Shown in pieces: positions 60,311-64,000 of a DNA stretch of 64,000 bases (positions within the stretch are counted from its first letter, which is position 1; every line of letters begins with the position of its first letter). The translations under genes were made by a program, and so were the position numbers. The DNA comes from an uncultured Prevotellaceae bacterium (GTDB lineage: Bacteria; Bacteroidota; Bacteroidia; Bacteroidales; Bacteroidaceae), in the NCBI GenBank assembly GCA_900316285.1, contig ONCG01000002.1:1-64000 (forward strand). The letters run 5' to 3'. The notes under the pieces were generated by a model that saw nothing but the letters and a program-made list of their open reading frames with translations, had not been told where the DNA came from and searched no databases.

Positions 60311-61195
60311 TCAGAACAGCTGACGGAACTGAGTGGGGATGGGTGTTTCGAACTCCATGCGTTCACCCGTAACGGGATGATAGAAGCATAGCACACAAGC
60401 ATGCAGGCAAAGACGATGAATGGGGTCGTCGCCGTTGCCATACTTCGGATCGCCGCAGACAGGATGTCCCATATCGGCCGAGTGAACGCGAATCTGATTC
60501 TTGCGGCCCGTCTCAAGCTGATATTCTACCAGCGAATGCTCGGTCGTGCGATTGAGCACGTGGAAATGGGTGACAGCATATTTCCCACCGTTGTCAACGG
60601 GCGATGAGTAGGTGACGTATGCCTTGTTGTCGCGCAACCAGTTGGCGATGGTGCCCTCGTCGGGTTCCACCTCTCCGCTGACGACAGCCACATAGCGTCG
60701 GTCGTAGACAATCTCGTGCCAGTTGTGCTCAAAGATTTGCTCGGTTTCCATATCCTTCGCATAGACCATCAGACCGCTGGTGTCGCGGTCGAGTCTATGT
60801 ACCACGTGAGCGGTGCATCGCTGGCCGGACTTCTTGAAGTAGTCGTCGAGCACGCTCTTCACATTCAGCGACTTATGGCCGGCAGCCATCGAGAGGATGC
60901 CGATATTCTTCTCGATAACGACAAGCCAACGGTCTTCATAGACAATCTTCACGTAGCGACTCTTGAACTGATCGTTCTTCTTGGTCTGGCTCACGGAGAT
61001 TTTTGCACCCGGCTTCAGCAAGTAGTCGAACTGAGTCGTGATTTTACCGTTTACCTTGATGCCGCGACCTTGCAAGGTAGCCTTGATCTTCGTCTTCGAC
61101 CCTTTCAGATGAGCAAGCAGCCACTCTAGGAGCGGAGCCTCTTCTTCAACGACATAATGGTCGTAGCGGTCAACATTGTAGGGATTTCTCTTCAT
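60311..61195 (-). CDS. RluA family pseudouridine synthase
   Basis: A 294-residue protein with an N-terminal S4-like RNA-binding region (APLLEWLLAHLKGSKTKIKA, GRGIKVNGKITTQFDYLLKP) and the catalytic domain with the active-site Asp in HVVHRLDRDTSGLMVYAKD. The later LVEYQLETGRKNQIRVHSAD and GHPVCGDPKYG complete the RluA signature. It isomerises uridine to pseudouridine in rRNA or tRNA; the site cannot be told. The gene for the nucleotidyltransferase lies just upstream in the same direction, 38 bp apart. Confidence 0.94.
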   Translation of the reverse strand: MKRNPYNVDRYDHYVVEEEAPLLEWLLAHLKGSKTKIKATLQGRGIKVNGKITTQFDYLLKPGAKISVSQTKKNDQFKSRYVKIVYEDRWLVVIEKNIGILSMAAGHKSLNVKSVLDDYFKKSGQRCTAHVVHRLDRDTSGLMVYAKDMETEQIFEHNWHEIVYDRRYVAVVSGEVEPDEGTIANWLRDNKAYVTYSSPVDNGGKYAVTHFHVLNRTTEHSLVEYQLETGRKNQIRVHSADMGHPVCGDPKYGNGDDPIHRLCLHACVLCFYHPVTGERMEFETPIPTQFRQLF

Positions 61196-61233
61196 AGCGG
61201 ATATGTGGGATGTAGGGTGTTCTTTAGAAAACG

Positions 61234-62301
61234 CTACGCCTCACCGGAGAACTGCTTGATGCGCTGTTCTTCGCTGAGCTTGCAGATGAGGAGCGTGCCG
61301 TCCTTCTCTGCTACGATGCAGTCGTCGAGTCCCTGCACAACCACCTTGCGTGCCTCGGTAGCATGGATGATGCAGTTATGGGTGTCGAAGACCGAGATGT
61401 TCTCACCGATGAGGGCGTTGCCGTAGAGGTCGTGCCGAGAGTGCGACAGCAGGGAGCCCCATGTGCCGAGGTCGCTCCAGCCAAAGTCGGCCGGACAGAC
61501 GAAGATTTCCTCAGTCTTCTCCATGATGGCATAGTCGACGGAGATGTTCTCGCACTCAGGATAGAGCTGGTCAATAGACTCCTGCTCCTTATCGGTACCA
61601 TAGATTTTCAGCATCGACTCGAAAATCTTGCTCATCGTTGGCTGATAGATGCGGAAGGCGTTCACAATCGTAGAGATGCTCCACACGAAGATGCCTGAGT
61701 TCCAGAAGTAGTTGTTCTGGCGGATGTAGGCCTTTGCCGTCTCCAAATCGGGCTTCTCGCGGAACGAGTCGACGCGGAAGATCTCTTTGTTTCGTGGAGA
61801 GCTACCCGAAAGGTCGGCCTGAATATATCCGTATCCCGTCTCCGGGCGATTGGGCTTCATACCGAGCGTAACGATGGCATCGGTCTCGCTGGTGAAGTTC
61901 ATACACATGCGGATGACTCTGCGGAACTCTTCTTCATCAACAACAATATGATCGCTGGGGGTCACAACGACGTTTGCCTTCGGGTCTTTCGACTTGATGC
62001 GCCAGCTGACGTAAGCGATGCAGGGAGCGGTGTTGCGCCGGCAAGGCTCGAGCAGGATGTTCTCTGTCGGAATATCGGGCAACTGCTGCTTGACGAGGTC
62101 GGCATAGATGCGATTGGTAACCACCCACACATGCTCAGGCTTGCAGATATCGCGAAAGCGGTCGTAGGTGAGTTGCAAAAGCGACTTACCAACGCCCAAG
62201 ACGTCGATGAACTGTTTGGGACGTTCCACCGTACTCATCGGCCAGAAGCGGCTCCCCACTCCACCAGCCATAATAACCAGATGATTGTTGACTTGTGCCA
62301 T
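61234..62301 (-). CDS. manC: Mannose-1-phosphate guanylyltransferase
   Basis: A 355-residue protein, the length of the catalytic domain alone (no isomerase fusion). Start LVIMAGGVGSRFWPMSTVER then PKQFIDVLGVGKSLLQ is the GMP-transferase signature. Further motifs are ENILLEPCRRNTAPCIAYVS, VVTPSDHIV and FVCPADFGWSDLGTW. It forms GDP-mannose from GTP and mannose-1-phosphate for cell-surface glycans. The promoter box TAATTTTG at 62385-62392 drives it and probably the downstream rluA-type gene. Confidence 0.95.
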   Translation of the reverse strand: MAQVNNHLVIMAGGVGSRFWPMSTVERPKQFIDVLGVGKSLLQLTYDRFRDICKPEHVWVVTNRIYADLVKQQLPDIPTENILLEPCRRNTAPCIAYVSWRIKSKDPKANVVVTPSDHIVVDEEEFRRVIRMCMNFTSETDAIVTLGMKPNRPETGYGYIQADLSGSSPRNKEIFRVDSFREKPDLETAKAYIRQNNYFWNSGIFVWSISTIVNAFRIYQPTMSKIFESMLKIYGTDKEQESIDQLYPECENISVDYAIMEKTEEIFVCPADFGWSDLGTWGSLLSHSRHDLYGNALIGENISVFDTHNCIIHATEARKVVVQGLDDCIVAEKDGTLLICKLSEEQRIKQFSGEA

Positions 62302-62384
62302 ATTCGTATTACTGTAGATAAGAATTCATGCTCGGCTCTTCGCCCTGACGGTCAGACATCAAGAAAAAAAGTCGAATACGCATG

Positions 62385-62392
62385 CAAAATTA
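62385..62392 (-). promoter_or_regulatory. -7 promoter box of the manC gene
   Basis: Minus-strand TAATTTTG followed by CATGCG, 84 bp before the start codon. Confidence 0.6.
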
Positions 62393-62547
62393 AGAAAAAA
62401 AATCTGCATGAGAAAAACGAAAGGGGAAAAACTTGCAAATAACGTGAAAAAACAATACCAGCACGCCACATTTCACGACCAAACGACCGACATCAAACGG
62501 ACGACATCAGACGCACCAGTAATAATAAGGTGACAGTTGGAGTAACT

Positions 62548-62886
62548 TCAGAAGAGCGACAGCGACTGATCGGCCACGGGAGCAGATTGCGAGGGGTCGG
62601 CATCGGCCTTCTCTTCCTGAAAATTGAGCATGAGCTGACGGCCTTCCTGATTGTCGAGATTCAGTTTGTAGATTCCACGCTGGTCAGCTCTTGTGATGAG
62701 CGAAGTGTCAGACTTAGAATTGCGTTGCAAATATTGCAACACATAGTCGTGGACGTCTTGAAATGAAATGGGGTTGAAGAACGAATTACATGAATTGAAC
62801 ACGTGGCGTGAGATTTTCTGCACGGAAATTCCCACGCTACCGGCCTCAAGGAGCACCTTCAGTATTTCGCGATCGTATTCGTTCAA
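62548..62886 (-). CDS. Conserved small protein with a winged-helix-like start
   Basis: A 112-residue protein with no membrane segment. The first 70 residues look like a helical DNA-binding-type fold (YDREILKVLLEAGSVGISVQ, then KISRHVFNSCNSFFNP, FQDVHDYVLQYLQRN). Later TRADQRGIYKLNLDN suggests a beta wing. The acidic tail (QEEKADADPSQSAPVADQSL) is probably disordered. I associate it with a small Bacteroidales-only family of unknown role. A separate promoter is not clear. Confidence 0.72.
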   Translation of the reverse strand: MNEYDREILKVLLEAGSVGISVQKISRHVFNSCNSFFNPISFQDVHDYVLQYLQRNSKSDTSLITRADQRGIYKLNLDNQEGRQLMLNFQEEKADADPSQSAPVADQSLSLF

Positions 62887-62964
62887 TGTGTTTTTTGCAA
62901 ATAAAAAAAGGAGCTGTAAGACATTTCTGTTCTGCAGCTCCTTTCCTTTATAATTGGGGTAATC

Positions 62965-63255
62965 TTATGCGAGAGCAATCAGATTATCCTCACCTTTCAC
63001 TTTGCCTTCCTTGAAGAGCCAGCCAATGCCCAGGTAAACCTCTTCGGTAGTGATCTTTGCAGCCTTTGCGATATCAGCAACGCTGAGAGCCTTCTCTGCA
63101 GCGGCAAGAGCCTGATAAACGTCACCAGCCTTGAAACCTACGTTCTCGGCGTTGATTGCTACTACTTCTACCTTCTTGGCAACCTTCTTTGCAGGAGCCT
63201 TCTTCTCTGCTGTAGCCTTCGTTGCTGCAGCCTTTGTTGTTTTCTTTTCTGCCAT
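62965..63255 (-). CDS. Winged-helix DUF2582 protein with lysine/alanine-rich N terminus
   Basis: 96 residues from the ATG at 63255 (the next upstream in-frame ATG adds only five residues). The N-terminal third is a histone-H1-like Lys/Ala/Thr run (EKKTTKAAATKATAEKKAPA) that should bind DNA non-specifically. The rest is the winged-helix DUF2582 domain: AGDVYQALAAAEKALSVADI, then AKAAKITTEEVYLGIGWLFK and EGKVKGEDNLIAL. A promoter box lies at 63327-63334. Likely an abundant nucleoid-associated protein. Confidence 0.85.
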   Translation of the reverse strand: MAEKKTTKAAATKATAEKKAPAKKVAKKVEVVAINAENVGFKAGDVYQALAAAEKALSVADIAKAAKITTEEVYLGIGWLFKEGKVKGEDNLIALA

Positions 63256-63326
63256 AATTTTTTTAAACAAATAAATAATTCGTGTTGTATATCCTTAATT
63301 ACAACCTTATCTTTTTTATCTGGGTA

Positions 63327-63334
63327 CAAAGTTA
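63327..63334 (-). promoter_or_regulatory. -7 promoter box of the DUF2582 gene
   Basis: Minus-strand TAACTTTG followed by TACCC, about 70 bp before the start codon. Confidence 0.55.
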
Positions 63335-63383
63335 CGGCAAATAACTGAAAATCAGGCTACTTACGAAGAAATACTTCCTTTTA

Positions 63384-64000
63384 TCAGGCGTTTTCTTGAT
63401 TTAGGTCAAGACGTATCTGCAATTCTTCCAATTGTTTGACATCCAACTCGCTAGGAGCATCGAGCATGACATCGCGACCAGAATTGTTCTTCGGGAAGGC
63501 GATGCAGTCACGAATGCTGTCGAGGCCAGCCATGATGGAAACGAAGCGATCGAGACCAAAGGCAAGACCTGCATGAGGAGGAGCACCATACTTGAAGGCA
63601 TTGATGAGGAAGCCGAACTGAGCCATCGCACGTTCGGGAGTGAAGCCGAGGATCTCGAACATCTTCTCCTGAAGCTTTCCGTCGTGAATACGCAGGGAGC
63701 CGCCGCCGACCTCTACACCGTTACAGACGAAATCGTAGGCCACCGCGCGAACCTTCTCGGGTGCGGTATCGAGCAAGGGGATGTCGTCGGGATTGGGGAG
63801 TGTGAACGGATGGTGGGTAGCCATCAGGCGCTGCTCCTCATCGCTCCACTCAAAGAGCGGGAAGTCGACAATCCACAAGCACTCGAAGCGATTCTTGTCG
63901 CGCAAGCCCAGACGGTCGCCCATCTCCAGACGGAGCGTGCAGAGTTGTGTGCGTGTCTTGTTGGCGTTGTCGCCACTGAGCATCAGCACCAGGTCGCCAT
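63384..64000 (-). CDS. aspS: Aspartate--tRNA ligase, C-terminal part (runs off the window)
   Basis: The last 205 codons of a class II synthetase, cut by the window's right edge; the frame continues upstream without a stop ([10 protein letters not shown]). Seen are [14 protein letters not shown], the [17 protein letters not shown] block of bacterial Asp[22 protein letters not shown], and motif 3 [15 protein letters not shown] with the ATP-binding Arg. It charges tRNA-Asp with aspartate. The bacterial-type GAD insertion domain should lie partly outside the window. Confidence 0.95.
   Translation of the reverse strand, partial: GDLVLMLSGDNANKTRTQLCTLRLEMGDRLGLRDKNRFECLWIVDFPLFEWSDEEQRLMATHHPFTLPNPDDIPLLDTAPEKVRAVAYDFVCNGVEVGGGSLRIHDGKLQEKMFEILGFTPERAMAQFGFLINAFKYGAPPHAGLAFGLDRFVSIMAGLDSIRDCIAFPKNNSGRDVMLDAPSELDVKQLEELQIRLDLNQENA

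Overview
The window reads as chromosomal DNA of a member of the Bacteroidales, most like Prevotella/Segatella (Prevotellaceae). The support is: many promoters of the TAnnTTTG (-7) type, a short primary sigma factor, the DUF4492-cydA-cydB oxidase operon, several TonB-type outer-membrane barrels with a carboxypeptidase-like N-terminal domain, a GLPGLI-family protein, and the many short palindromes and minisatellites between genes. There is no plasmid or phage backbone. The only RNA gene seen is a tRNA-Ser(CGA).

Layout. 0-14.9 kb: a LolA-like periplasmic protein; a BlaI/M56 (BlaR-like) regulatory pair with three clear palindromic operators and an outer-membrane barrel beside it; a Zn-phospholipase/nuclease-like protein; a metallophosphoesterase; a GLPGLI plus barrel pair; a TlpA-type thioredoxin; a Crp/Fnr regulator. 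15.0-18.7 kb: a visibly A+T-rich island of three unknown genes (one with an ExoX-C-like motif), then a DUF6717-like gene and a MITE-like inverted-repeat element. 19.1-27.2 kb: the TIGR03915/TIGR03916 DNA-repair radical-SAM pair, an SGNH hydrolase, a small membrane protein, a cyclophilin and cytochrome bd. 27.2-36.5 kb: a repeat-rich gap, a stand-alone ftsZ, a conserved Bacteroidales protein, a five-gene TolC/HlyD/ABC-2 export operon without an ATPase, and tRNA-Ser. 36.5-48 kb: a PqqD / S24-S26 peptidase / HPr-kinase-like operon, rpoD, an HtrA protease, a TonB receptor, a secreted His-rich protein, a DMT transporter and a 1.3-kb repeat-packed gap. 48-64 kb: tcdA, a sugar nucleotidyltransferase, guaA, a six-gene signalling cluster, rluA-type synthase, a mannose-1-phosphate guanylyltransferase, two small winged-helix-like proteins and the 3' part of aspS.

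The most interesting points are as follows. (1) The signalling cluster at 51.0-60.0 kb has a receiver-PP2C phosphatase, a membrane coiled-coil/propeller protein, a large periplasmic-propeller kinase whose phospho-acceptor His is replaced by Asp, a small soluble kinase that keeps the His, and a TPR-TonB receptor. (2) The three-gene A+T-rich island has no recognisable function. (3) G+C-rich palindromic repeats sit in frame inside two otherwise ordinary genes. (4) Three unrelated tandem arrays share exactly the same 22-bp period. (5) A PqqD/peptidase/HPr-kinase operon resembles peptide-modification clusters but has no visible precursor.

All functions are read from sequence motifs alone; no searches were run.
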